From the NCBI GenBank assembly GCA_038227745.1, contig JBBRPS010000004.1, positions 1 to 43,039 of the forward strand: a stretch of DNA of 43,039 bases, written 5' to 3'. Position numbers and translations under genes: made by a program. Of this stretch, positions 7,812 to 15,091 are shown one piece after another; position 1 is the first letter of the stretch, and each line of letters begins with the position of its first letter. A model generated the notes under the pieces. The model saw only the letters and a list, made by a program, of their open reading frames with translations. It ran no database searches and was not told the origin of the DNA. Source of the DNA: DASPXY01 sp038227745 (GTDB taxonomy: Bacteria > Planctomycetota > Planctomycetia > Gemmatales > Gemmataceae).

Positions 7812-8786
7812 CTAATCGCGGCGGCCGCCGCGCATCTGCGCCACCGTCTCGCGGACCTGGCCCACCAGGTTCGCGTACCACCCCAGGAGTCCCACCGCGG
7901 TGACCTGGAAGAGCAGCAGCATCACGACGGCCGCGGCGCGCGAACTGTCGGCGTCCCGCACCGCCAGGCCCACCAGCCCGATGAGCAGGAGCAGCACCAC
8001 GGGCGCGCACGCGGAAAGGACGAGAAAGACGACCAGACGAATCGCCAGGGGGGCGTTGCCCAGGTACGCCGCCAGCCCGCGCAGGAAGAGCACGTAAAGA
8101 ATGTGGGCCGCCAGACAGACCAGTCCGGCCAGGAGGAACGCGCCAACGCCCAGCACGGCGCCCGCCCAGTTGCCCCAGCCGAGGAGAAAGAGGAACACCA
8201 TCAGTGCGCCGAGGAGCACGGCGACGCCCAGGCAGACCGCCGAGCCGATCGCCAGTCCGCGCGACCCGCCGGCCGGCACCGTGCAGCACAGGCAGCGGCC
8301 GACCACCGCGAGCACCACCGTCAGCAGGGACGCCCCGCCGACCAGGATGCCCAGGCCGGCCAGCAGCATCGCCGCCCCCTGCCCGCCCCTCGACGTGGCG
8401 GCGCCGAACAGGACACACTGCAGGATCGCGTAGCCCACGGAGGCGCACAGCGCGACGATGGCCCCGATGGCCTCCACCGCCAGCCCGTAACGGACCAGGT
8501 CCCAGCCCCGTTCCGCACCGGATCGCGGTGGCGGGCGCTCCGCCCGGATGGGCCTGTCGGGTTCCTTCCGGACGGACCTATCGGAATCCTCCCGGCCCGG
8601 CCGTTCGGAAACCGCCTCCTGCGCCAATCCCCGGTGGGCCGTCCCGTGCGACGTGGCGGCGGCCGAGGAAGTTTCCGGGATGGGAATGTTCGTGGCGCAG
8701 TGTGGACAGCGGCTGTGCAGGCCGGCGAGGGCCACGCTAACGCTGACGGCTTCCTGACACTCCGGGCAGAGAAAGCGGATGGACAT
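7812..8786 (-). CDS. zinc-ribbon multi-pass membrane protein
   Basis: 324 aa. The start at 8786 (MSIRFLCPECQEAVSV) is chosen for its AAGGAG ribosome-binding site and the zinc ribbon that begins at once: CPEC ... CPHC within residues 7-31. A charged linker follows (GREDSDRSVRKEPDRPIR). The rest holds roughly six to seven hydrophobic helices, including YGLAVEAIGAIVALCASVGYA, LLTVVLAVVGRCLCC and IRLVVFLVLSACAPVVLLLL. The architecture is common in Gemmata-like genomes and its function is unknown; the ribbon presumably faces the cytoplasm. The longer frame to 8951 has no start support. It is convergent with nothing and divergent from the oxidoreductase genes. Confidence 0.8.
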   Translation of the reverse strand: MSIRFLCPECQEAVSVSVALAGLHSRCPHCATNIPIPETSSAAATSHGTAHRGLAQEAVSERPGREDSDRSVRKEPDRPIRAERPPPRSGAERGWDLVRYGLAVEAIGAIVALCASVGYAILQCVLFGAATSRGGQGAAMLLAGLGILVGGASLLTVVLAVVGRCLCCTVPAGGSRGLAIGSAVCLGVAVLLGALMVFLFLLGWGNWAGAVLGVGAFLLAGLVCLAAHILYVLFLRGLAAYLGNAPLAIRLVVFLVLSACAPVVLLLLIGLVGLAVRDADSSRAAAVVMLLLFQVTAVGLLGWYANLVGQVRETVAQMRGGRRD

Positions 8787-8944
8787 CGGTGCAGTCTCCT
8801 TGTCGTCGAAAGCGGCCCCTGGCCGCGCGAGGTGCAGAAGGAGTGTATCCCCCCCAGGAGGAGCGACGCAACGAAAAACCCCGACCGCCGACCGGTACCC
8901 CACCTGCCGCCGTGCGCCGCGCCTTCCACATTTCGCAATTCTCC

Positions 8945-8973
8945 TTGACACCCGTTGCCCTTGCGATCATCAT
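8945..8973 (+). promoter_or_regulatory. possible promoter of the 2-oxoacid:ferredoxin oxidoreductase genes
   Basis: A perfect TTGACA (8945-8950) is followed after 17 bases by CATCAT (8968-8973), a 4/6 match to TATAAT. It lies in the 290-base divergent gap, about 105 bases before the ATG at 9077. The gap holds no other feature that I can see. Confidence 0.35.
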
Positions 8974-9076
8974 CGTAAGGGTAAACAACCGTGCATACTT
9001 CCATTGCCGGTTCCGGTTAACTTCCAGCGAAGGCCCGTTTGCCCTTCCTGCCATCAGGTGGAAAAGAGGAGTCCGC

Positions 9077-11062
9077 ATGAGTACCGCGGCGGTCCAAGAC
9101 GTCATCCGCACACCCGAGGTCCACGACCAGTCGGTCGGGACGAAGTTCGAGTACTCGGGGATCCCTACAACCTGCGACGGCGCCGAGGCTGTCGTCCACG
9201 TCGAAATCAACGTTAGCCAGGCGGCGGGGGCATACCCGATCACCAGTTCGACGACCATGGGCGGCGGCTACAACGCGGCGGTCATGAACGGCGGCAAGAA
9301 CCTCTGGGGCGACCCGCTGGTCTTCTTCGAGCCGGAAAGCGAGCACTCCGCCGCCACCGTCTGCGAGGGCTTCGCCGTCGCCGGTGGCCGCGTCACCAAC
9401 TTCACCTCCGGTCAGGGCCTCGTCCTGATGAAGGAGGTCCTCTACACCATCTCCGGCAAGCGCCTGCCCGTGCTGATGAACATCGGCGCCCGCGCCTTGA
9501 CCAGCCAGGGCCTCAACGTCCACGCCGGCCACGACGACATCATGTCCGTCGCCGACTGCGGCTGGGGCATGCTCGTCGCCCGCAACGCCCAGGAGGCCGG
9601 CGACTTCTGCCTCATCTGCCGCCGCGCCGCCGAGGCCAGCTTCACCCCCTTCTTCAACGTCCAGGACGGCTTCCTCACGACGCACACCGTCGAGACGGTC
9701 CGCCTGCCCGAGACGGAGTTCATGAAGGAGTACATCGGCAGCCCCGCGAAGCTGATCAACCTGATGGACCCCGCCAACCCGCTCATGTCCGGCGTGGTCC
9801 AGAATCAGGACTCCTACATGAAGGGCAAGATCGCCCAGCGCTGGTACTACGACCGCGTCGAGGACATCCTCAAGGACTGTTTCGAGGAGTTTTATCGCAA
9901 GACCGGCCGCCGCTACGACTTCCTCGAGCCGTACCGCTGCGAGGACGCCGAGTACATCCTCATCGGCATGGGCTGCTACATGGAGACGGCCAAGGCGACC
10001 ATCGATTACCTGCGCGACGTCAAGGGCATCGCGGCGGGCTGCGTCTCGCAGTTCGTCTTCCGCCCGTTCCCGGCCCGGCAGGTGGTCGAGGCGATGAAGA
10101 ACTGCAAGGCGTTCACCGTGTTCGAGCGCATGGACGATCCGATGTCCACGACCGGCAACCACCTGACGCGCGAGATCAAGGCGGCGTTCTGCGACGCGGT
10201 CACGGGCCAGAACGGCCAGCAGAAGATCGCCCGCGTGCCGCGCATCTACAGCGGCGCCGCGGGCCTGGGCAGCCGTGACGTGCGCCCCGGCGACATCATC
10301 GCCGCCTTCCAGAACATGGCTGGCGATGGCCAGGACTTCTTCTGCGTCGGCATCGACCACGCGCTGGCGCTGAAGCGCGGCGAGGACCCGGACCTGCGGC
10401 CGCGCGGCGGCTTCTCGATGCGCGGCCACTCGGTCGGCGGCTTCGGCTCGGTGACGACGAACAAGATCATCGCCACCATCGGCGGCAACGTCTTCGGCAA
10501 GGACGTGCAGGCGTACCCGAAGTACGGCTCGGAGAAGAAGGGCCTGCCGACGACGTATTACTTGACGATCGCCGACGCGCACATCATGATGCACAGCGAG
10601 CTGGAGCACGTCGATCTGCTGTGCGTCAACGACCCGACCGCGATGCTGAGCGCGGGCACGATGGAGGGCCTGGTGGCCGGTGGCGCCATCTTCATGCAGT
10701 CGCCGTACCCCGAGCCTGCCGCGGTGTGGAAGCACATTCCCGCCCACGTCCAGGCCATGATCCGTGCGAAGAAGGCGCGCGTCTACTACACGGACATGGT
10801 GCTGATCGCCCGCGAGGTGGCGCGCCGCGCCGACCTGCAGATGCGCATGCAGGGCATCGTGCTGCTCGGGGCGTTCCTGCGGCTGACGCCGTACGCCCGC
10901 GAGAGCGACATGACGGACGACCAGGTTTTCGCCGGCGTCGAGAAGGCGCTGCGGAAGTATTTCGGCAAGCAGGGCGAGAGCGTGGTGCAGGACAACCTCA
11001 CCTGCGTGCGCCGCGGCTACGGCGAGATGAAGGAGATCCCGCGCGAGGTCATTCACGCATGA
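9077..11062 (+). CDS. 2-oxoacid (pyruvate):ferredoxin oxidoreductase, fused alpha/gamma chain
   Basis: Oxidative decarboxylation of a 2-oxoacid (most likely pyruvate) to acyl-CoA with reduction of ferredoxin; cytosolic complex. The 661-residue chain holds three domains of the PFOR fold in order. The N-terminal POR_N domain covers about 25-260 (EINVSQAAGAYPITSSTTMG; TSGQGLVLMKEVLYTISGKR). Domain II covers about 295-410 (YILIGMGCYMETAKATIDYL; CVSQFVFRPFP). The gamma domain covers about 455-650 (HSVGGFGSVTTNKIIATIGG; GLPTTYYLTIAD). The ferredoxin and TPP domains of single-chain NifJ/PFOR are missing here and lie in the next large gene. AAGAGGA precedes the ATG at 9077; an upstream in-frame extension lacks support. 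The stop overlaps the next ATG (ATGA), so translation is coupled. Confidence 0.9.
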   Translation: MSTAAVQDVIRTPEVHDQSVGTKFEYSGIPTTCDGAEAVVHVEINVSQAAGAYPITSSTTMGGGYNAAVMNGGKNLWGDPLVFFEPESEHSAATVCEGFAVAGGRVTNFTSGQGLVLMKEVLYTISGKRLPVLMNIGARALTSQGLNVHAGHDDIMSVADCGWGMLVARNAQEAGDFCLICRRAAEASFTPFFNVQDGFLTTHTVETVRLPETEFMKEYIGSPAKLINLMDPANPLMSGVVQNQDSYMKGKIAQRWYYDRVEDILKDCFEEFYRKTGRRYDFLEPYRCEDAEYILIGMGCYMETAKATIDYLRDVKGIAAGCVSQFVFRPFPARQVVEAMKNCKAFTVFERMDDPMSTTGNHLTREIKAAFCDAVTGQNGQQKIARVPRIYSGAAGLGSRDVRPGDIIAAFQNMAGDGQDFFCVGIDHALALKRGEDPDLRPRGGFSMRGHSVGGFGSVTTNKIIATIGGNVFGKDVQAYPKYGSEKKGLPTTYYLTIADAHIMMHSELEHVDLLCVNDPTAMLSAGTMEGLVAGGAIFMQSPYPEPAAVWKHIPAHVQAMIRAKKARVYYTDMVLIAREVARRADLQMRMQGIVLLGAFLRLTPYARESDMTDDQVFAGVEKALRKYFGKQGESVVQDNLTCVRRGYGEMKEIPREVIHA

Positions 11063-11370
11063 ACCGCGGGGAGCAACCGGCTTCCCCGCGGCCCGGGCGC
11101 TTCGACGAAGAAGGTGACTGGACGGCGCGGCAGTTCTTCTCCGTGGAAGACCTGCGGGCGTCTCCCGAGGAGTATGCCGCACACCACGCCCACCAGTGGG
11201 GTTGCTTTGCCTTGCACCGCTACCGCTACCGCGACCCCGCCCTGGGGGCGTGGGTGCGGCGCCTGGGCGAGATCCTCGCCGACGAGGCCGAACTCACACG
11301 CTGCCAGGAGCAGTTTCTGACGCCGCAAGAGCGGGCGGAAGTCCGGAGCCAGGAAGCTGAGCCTTTTTGA
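11059..11370 (+). CDS. small unknown protein between the two oxidoreductase chains
   Basis: 103 aa; the ATG at 11059 overlaps the stop of the alpha/gamma gene by four bases. The sequence is soluble, rich in Trp, His and Arg (TARQFFSVEDLRASPEEYAA; HHAHQWGCFALHRYRYRD), with one Cys and no Fe-S motif. I do not recognise a family. Tight coupling upstream and a 30-base gap before the beta chain make it a probable member of the same operon. It could be an assembly or stability factor, but this is only positional inference. Confidence 0.7.
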   Translation: MNRGEQPASPRPGRFDEEGDWTARQFFSVEDLRASPEEYAAHHAHQWGCFALHRYRYRDPALGAWVRRLGEILADEAELTRCQEQFLTPQERAEVRSQEAEPF

Positions 11371-11400
11371 GAGCCCGATTACCCAGTTCAAGGACCCCCT

Positions 11401-12207
11401 ATGACGACTACCAACGGCCACACCAAGCCGTCGATGAACGAGGCGAGCGAGAAGGACCCCTACAACAACAACTCCTTCGGCACGCTGGTGGACGACGGCT
11501 ACAAGCTCGTCAGTCTGCCCGTCCTCGACGTCCTCGACTTCAACGAACGCATCATCCGCAGCTACGAGGAGGGCTCCGGCGATAAGGACCTGCCCGCCGA
11601 CCTGACCCTGGCGCGCTCGCTGGTCCCCGCCGGCACCGCGACGCTGCGCGACTTCAGCAACATCTCCCCGGAGATCCCCGAATACATTCCTGAGAACTGC
11701 ACCGGCTGCATGGAGTGCGTGACCGAGTGCCCCGACACCGCCATCCTCGGCAAGGTCCTGTCCGAACCGGAGTACGAGGAGAAGCTCAAGGGCCTGCCCA
11801 CCGACGCCGACCGCGAGATGTTCCGCAAGTACTGGTCGAAGACCAAGAAGTACTACGAGACCCCGCAGAAGAAGGGGCTGCCGGCCGGCATGTTCAGCAT
11901 CATCATCGACCCGAGCAAGTGCAAGGGCTGCGCCGAGTGCGTCACCGTCTGCGCCGAGGACGAGGCGCTGAAGATGGTGACGAAGACCGACGCGGTGATG
12001 CTGCAGGCGCGCAAGAGCCACCGCTATTTCAAGAACTTCGGGCCGAGCGACGAGCGCTACATCAACGACAGCCTGCTCATCGACATGATGCTCAAGGAGA
12101 ACACGCACATTTACGTCGGCGGCGCCGGCTCGTGCGCGGGCTGCGGCGAGGGGACGGCCCTGCGCATGATGTGCTCCGTGACGGGGTCGAAGTACGGCGA
12201 CCAGTGA
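11401..12207 (+). CDS. 2-oxoacid:ferredoxin oxidoreductase beta chain, N-terminal part (ends at in-frame TGA)
   Basis: 268 aa up to a TGA at 12205-12207. Residues of about 97-190 hold two [4Fe-4S] cluster motifs, CTGCMECVTECPD and CKGCAECVTVC, as in the ferredoxin domain of PFOR. The segment ends inside the start of the TPP-binding domain (GSCAGCGEGTALRMMCSVTG), whose remainder is encoded in the same frame directly after the TGA. As it stands this product would lack most of the TPP site and could not be a complete beta chain. See the entry for 12274-13056 and the finding on the stop codon. Confidence 0.85.
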   Translation: MTTTNGHTKPSMNEASEKDPYNNNSFGTLVDDGYKLVSLPVLDVLDFNERIIRSYEEGSGDKDLPADLTLARSLVPAGTATLRDFSNISPEIPEYIPENCTGCMECVTECPDTAILGKVLSEPEYEEKLKGLPTDADREMFRKYWSKTKKYYETPQKKGLPAGMFSIIIDPSKCKGCAECVTVCAEDEALKMVTKTDAVMLQARKSHRYFKNFGPSDERYINDSLLIDMMLKENTHIYVGGAGSCAGCGEGTALRMMCSVTGSKYGDQ

Positions 12208-12273
12208 GGCATCGTCGCCGCCACCGGCTGCAATACCGTTTACACCTCCACCTATCCGTATAACCCGTATCTG

Positions 12274-13056
12274 GTGCCGTGGACCAACTCGCTGTTCGAG
12301 AACGCCCCCGCCGACGCGATCGGCGTGCGGCTGCGCTGGGACCAGCTGGGCTGGCAGGAGCGGCCGATCTGGTGCATCGGCGGCGACGGCGCCATGTACG
12401 ACATCGGCTTCCAGGCGCTGTCGCGCCTGTTCGCCAGCGGCATGAACATCAAGGTGTTCGTGCTCGACACGCAGGTGTACTCCAACACCGGCGGCCAGGC
12501 CTCGACGAGCAGCTTCACCGGCCAGAACACGAAGATGAGCGTTCACGGCAAGGTGCTGGGCGGCAAGCAGGAGCGGCGCAAGGAGATCGCGCAGATCGCG
12601 ATGATGCACCCGCGCACCTACGTGGCCCAGACGACCTGCGCCCACATCAACCACTTCTACAAGGCGGTGCTGGGGGCGCTGGAGTTCGACGGCCCGGCGA
12701 TCATCAGCTGTTACACGACCTGCCAGCCGGAGCACGGCGTCGCGGACAACATGGCCGGCGACCAGGCGCGCCTGGCGGTCGATAGCCGCGCGTTCCCGCT
12801 GCTGGTGTACGATCCCCGCAAGGGTTCGACGATCAAGACGCGGCTGTCGCTGCAGGGCAACCCCGGCGTCAAGGACGACTGGTACGTCAACCCGAAGACG
12901 AAGGAGCCGGTGACGTTCATCGACTTCGCCCGCAGCGAGGGGCGCTTCTCGAAGCACTTCGACCGGGACGGCAACCCCTCGGCGCTGCTGCAGGTGGCGA
13001 CCGAGGACCGGCTGGAGAACTGGCACCTGCTGCAGGAGCTGGCGGGACTGCGTTGA
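12274..13056 (+). CDS. 2-oxoacid:ferredoxin oxidoreductase beta chain, C-terminal part (same frame after the TGA)
   Basis: The frame is open from 12208, directly after the TGA, to the TGA at 13054-13056. It continues the TPP domain without a gap: GIVAATGCNTVYTSTYPYNP is encoded at 12208-12267, before the first possible start (GTG 12274). TPP/Mg motifs follow as IGGDGAMYDIGFQAL and VYSNTGGQAS. There is no ribosome-binding site at GTG 12274, and starting there would drop conserved residues, so an independent gene is unlikely. Codon use and conservation look intact on both sides. Either one gene of 551 codons is recoded or read through at TGA, or it carries a recent nonsense change or a base-call error. 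A perfect hairpin follows at 13082-13111. Confidence 0.8.
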   Translation: MPWTNSLFENAPADAIGVRLRWDQLGWQERPIWCIGGDGAMYDIGFQALSRLFASGMNIKVFVLDTQVYSNTGGQASTSSFTGQNTKMSVHGKVLGGKQERRKEIAQIAMMHPRTYVAQTTCAHINHFYKAVLGALEFDGPAIISCYTTCQPEHGVADNMAGDQARLAVDSRAFPLLVYDPRKGSTIKTRLSLQGNPGVKDDWYVNPKTKEPVTFIDFARSEGRFSKHFDRDGNPSALLQVATEDRLENWHLLQELAGLR

Positions 13057-13081
13057 ACACGGCCCCAGCCCCACCCGTTGT

Positions 13082-13111
13082 AAAGCCCACCCGTTGCAAC
13101 GGGTGGGCTTT
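13082..13111. terminator. perfect 30-base palindrome after the oxidoreductase genes
   Basis: AAAGCCCACCCGTTG (13082-13096) is followed directly by its reverse complement (13097-13111). It belongs to the same general family as 1801-1828. The A/T ends and the position 25 bases past the stop suit a bidirectional terminator-like element, and it separates the operon from the next small gene. Confidence 0.7.
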
Positions 13112-13127
13112 GCCCGCTCCCCGAACG

Positions 13128-13448
13128 ATGAAAAGCGAACCCAAGGCCACCCACGACTTCACCTCCGGCGGCGTGGACGCCGCCCTGGAGTTCCTCAAGC
13201 GCACGCGCGTCGAGCTGCGCGAGCTGCGCAAGGTCCGCGTCTGGAAGGACCGGCTCGAGGTCTTCGACGTCAACCACGACCGCTTCGAGATCCGCGGTCT
13301 GGGCTACGGCGACGCCGACATCGTGCCGATCCTCGACAACCTCAACACCGCCTTCAACCCCCGGACCATTCACGAGCCGACCGATCTGGAGTACAAGGAG
13401 TTCCTGACCGGCCGCCGCCGCGTGTGGGCCGAGGACCGCGTGATGTAA
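13128..13448 (+). CDS. hypothetical 106-aa protein
   Basis: The start at ATG 13128 is chosen because the frame upstream runs through the 13082-13111 palindrome. No strong ribosome-binding site is visible. The product is soluble and mixed charge: TSGGVDAALEFLKRTRVEL, RVWKDRLEVFDVNHDRFEIR, then DIVPILDNLNTAFNPRTIHE. No family is recognised. The composition and third-position G/C bias look like real coding sequence. It lies between the oxidoreductase operon and the DUF4416 gene, with hairpins on both sides, so it may be its own unit. Confidence 0.65.
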   Translation: MKSEPKATHDFTSGGVDAALEFLKRTRVELRELRKVRVWKDRLEVFDVNHDRFEIRGLGYGDADIVPILDNLNTAFNPRTIHEPTDLEYKEFLTGRRRVWAEDRVM

Positions 13449-13473
13449 GCCCACGGGCCGCGCCCCGTGGGTT
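13447..13473. repeat. imperfect hairpin, AAGCCCACGGG family
   Basis: AAGCCCACGGG (13447-13457) and CCCGTGGGTT (13464-13473) form a stem with one unpaired base, overlapping the stop of the preceding gene. Third copy of the family in this window. Confidence 0.6.
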
Positions 13474-13484
13474 CGAGTACGAAC

Positions 13485-14060
13485 ATGGCCGAACCCCGCC
13501 CCCCGGAGCCGGTCCTGCTGGTCGTCGCCGCGTTCAGCCGCCACCCCGAGGCCCTCGCCTGGGGCCGCGGCCGACTCGAAGCGGACTTCGGCCCCGTCCT
13601 CGCCGCCAGCCCGCCGTTCGACTTCCACCAGACGCGCTACTACGAGCCGACCATGGGGCCGGGGCTGCGGAAACAGCTCCTCGGCTTCCGCGACCTCGTC
13701 AGTCCCGACTGCCTGCCGGCCGTCAAGCTCCGGACCAACGAGCTGGAGCGCGAACTGGCTCGCACCGGCCCCCACGCCGAACCGCGGCCGCTCAACCTCG
13801 ACCCCGGCCTGCTGTCGCTCGGCAAGTTCCAGCTGGCGACGACCAAGGACCAGGCGCACCGCATCTACCTGCGCGATGGGGTCTTCGCCGAGGTCACCCT
13901 GCGCTTCGAGGCGGGCCATTACGAGCCGTGGCCGTGGACCTACGCCGACTACCGCGAGTCCGGCGTCCGCGCCTTTCTGGATGAGCTGCGCGACCTGTAC
14001 CGGCTGAGACTGGCCGAGGTCCACAGCGTGACGCGAGACGGCTATACCCAAGGCGGGTAG
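13485..14060 (+). CDS. DUF4416 family protein
   Basis: 191 aa with the start at ATG 13485; an upstream GTG (13467) lies inside the hairpin and adds only six residues. The sequence has the DUF4416 pattern as I recall it: PVLLVVAAFSRHPEALAWGR near the N-terminus, FDFHQTRYYEPTMGPGLRK, then RPLNLDPGLLSLGKFQLATT and RDGVFAEVTLRFEAGHYEPW, ending in TYADYRESGVRAFL. The family is widespread in planctomycetes and other environmental bacteria and has no assigned function. It is cytosolic with no TM segment. The stop codon lies inside the left arm of a 40-bp-arm palindrome. Confidence 0.8.
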   Translation: MAEPRPPEPVLLVVAAFSRHPEALAWGRGRLEADFGPVLAASPPFDFHQTRYYEPTMGPGLRKQLLGFRDLVSPDCLPAVKLRTNELERELARTGPHAEPRPLNLDPGLLSLGKFQLATTKDQAHRIYLRDGVFAEVTLRFEAGHYEPWPWTYADYRESGVRAFLDELRDLYRLRLAEVHSVTRDGYTQGG

Positions 14061-14135
14061 GTCTGATACAAGCCCGAAGCGCAAGCGAGGGACGATCCCT
14101 CGCTTGCGCTTCGGGCTTGTATCAGACCTACCCGC
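14053..14135. repeat. very long perfect inverted repeat, ACAAGCCCGAAGCGC family
   Basis: Two perfectly complementary 40-base arms (14053-14092, 14096-14135) with loop CGA. The core GATACAAGCCCGAAGCGCAA recurs at 24490-24541 and 39736-39811, and as a variant at 20250-20310. It overlaps the end of the DUF4416 gene, so its transcript would end in a near-perfect stem. Confidence 0.9.
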
Positions 14136-14418
14136 GGCGAGTATAGCGACAGCGGGGGGCGCACGAGTTGCAAAGTAAGGGATCAGGGGGCAGGCCTTGC
14201 CGGGCCGCTGCGGACTACCCGGCTGGCACGACGTGAACATCCCTCCCCGGACGAGGGGTCAGCTGCCCGATGGCCCTCTTGCCTGGCGTACGGGGGGCTG
14301 ATACGATCTTGGACGTCTGCGAAGGGGGAACCGCAGAAGAAGAAAAAGGCGGCGTCGGCCACGGCGTCCGAGGGTGCGTGGCAAACTCTAACCGTTGGCG
14401 CAGCGGGGGGAGCGGAAC

Positions 14419-14859
14419 GTGGCGAAGGCGGCGGCAACAGGCCCGGGACGCTGGCTCTTCAAGGAAGAGCCCGACCACTACAGCTTTGCTGACCTGGAGC
14501 AGGACGGCGCCGCCGTGTGGGACGGCGTGACGAACGCCCTGGCCCTGCAAAACCTCCGCCAGGTGCGCAAGGGCGATCGGGTGCTATATTACCACACGGG
14601 TAAAGAGAAAGCGGTCGTGGGGGTCATGCGGGTCGTGGGCGACCCGAAGCCCGATCCCGAGACCGGCGACGAGAAGAGGGTGGTCGTGGAGGTGCAGCCC
14701 TTGCGGAGGCTGTCGGCCCCCGTCGCCCTCGCCCGCATCAAGGCGGACCCGCAATTGAAAGACTGGGACCTGGTCCGCTTGCCGCGCCTGTCGGTCATGA
14801 AGGTGAGCGAAGCCCAGTGGGCGCGGATCGAGGAACTGAGCCGTCAGCCGTCCGACTGA
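14419..14859 (+). CDS. EVE domain-containing protein
   Basis: 146 aa, single EVE (PUA-like) domain, a fold that binds modified bases in DNA or RNA. The family landmarks are clear: WLFKEEPDHYSFADLEQDG, then WDGVTNALALQNLRQVRKGD, VLYYHTGKEKAVVGVMRVVG, and the C-terminal LPRLSVMKVSEAQWARI. The start is GTG 14419, with a GGGGGGAG ribosome-binding site six bases upstream; the frame start at 14395 is less likely. The 280 bases before it (14136-14418) contain no gene that I can support. Stand-alone EVE proteins are common in bacteria; no restriction or methylation genes lie nearby, so a housekeeping role is as likely as defence. Confidence 0.9.
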   Translation: MAKAAATGPGRWLFKEEPDHYSFADLEQDGAAVWDGVTNALALQNLRQVRKGDRVLYYHTGKEKAVVGVMRVVGDPKPDPETGDEKRVVVEVQPLRRLSAPVALARIKADPQLKDWDLVRLPRLSVMKVSEAQWARIEELSRQPSD

Positions 14860-14891
14860 ACGGCCGACCTGGGCGCCGTCCCGGGAGCTCC

Positions 14892-14897
14892 TATAAT
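14892..14897 (+). promoter_or_regulatory. possible -10 element upstream of the DHH gene
   Basis: A perfect TATAAT occurs at 14892-14897 in otherwise G+C-rich DNA, about 195 bases before the DHH start. No convincing -35 hexamer lies 16-18 bases upstream, so this is only a candidate. The 232-base gap 14860-15091 otherwise holds nothing that I can support. Confidence 0.3.
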
Positions 14898-15091
14898 GAT
14901 TTGTTCAGTGCCAGGGACGGCAGTTCCAAGTGGAGGGGGAGGAATACTTCCTGACCGAGGCCGGAACGCGCCACGCAAGGATGACGCCGTGTGGAGTACG
15001 CAGGCAGCCCTGGCTGCCGGGTGGCGCGGCGAGTCGGCCCGGATCGCTCAAACAGGACGTCTCCTGACCCTCACTCTCGACGAGGCTTTCT

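Noticed and set aside
12208..12250. bacterial SECIS after the TGA at 12205
   Set aside because: Only a 4-bp GCCG/CGGC stem with a CCAC loop is visible; there is no apical loop or bulge of the known kind, so selenocysteine is not supported from sequence alone.
14053..14135. peptide strings such as TSPKRERG and SLARASGLYP seen in several frames of the window
   Set aside because: They are translations of the ACAAGCCCGAAGCGC palindromes in shadow frames, not protein motifs; frames containing them should not be annotated.
14419..14859. EVE gene as part of a modified-DNA defence system
   Set aside because: No restriction, helicase or methyltransferase gene lies nearby; a stand-alone EVE protein gives no support for it.
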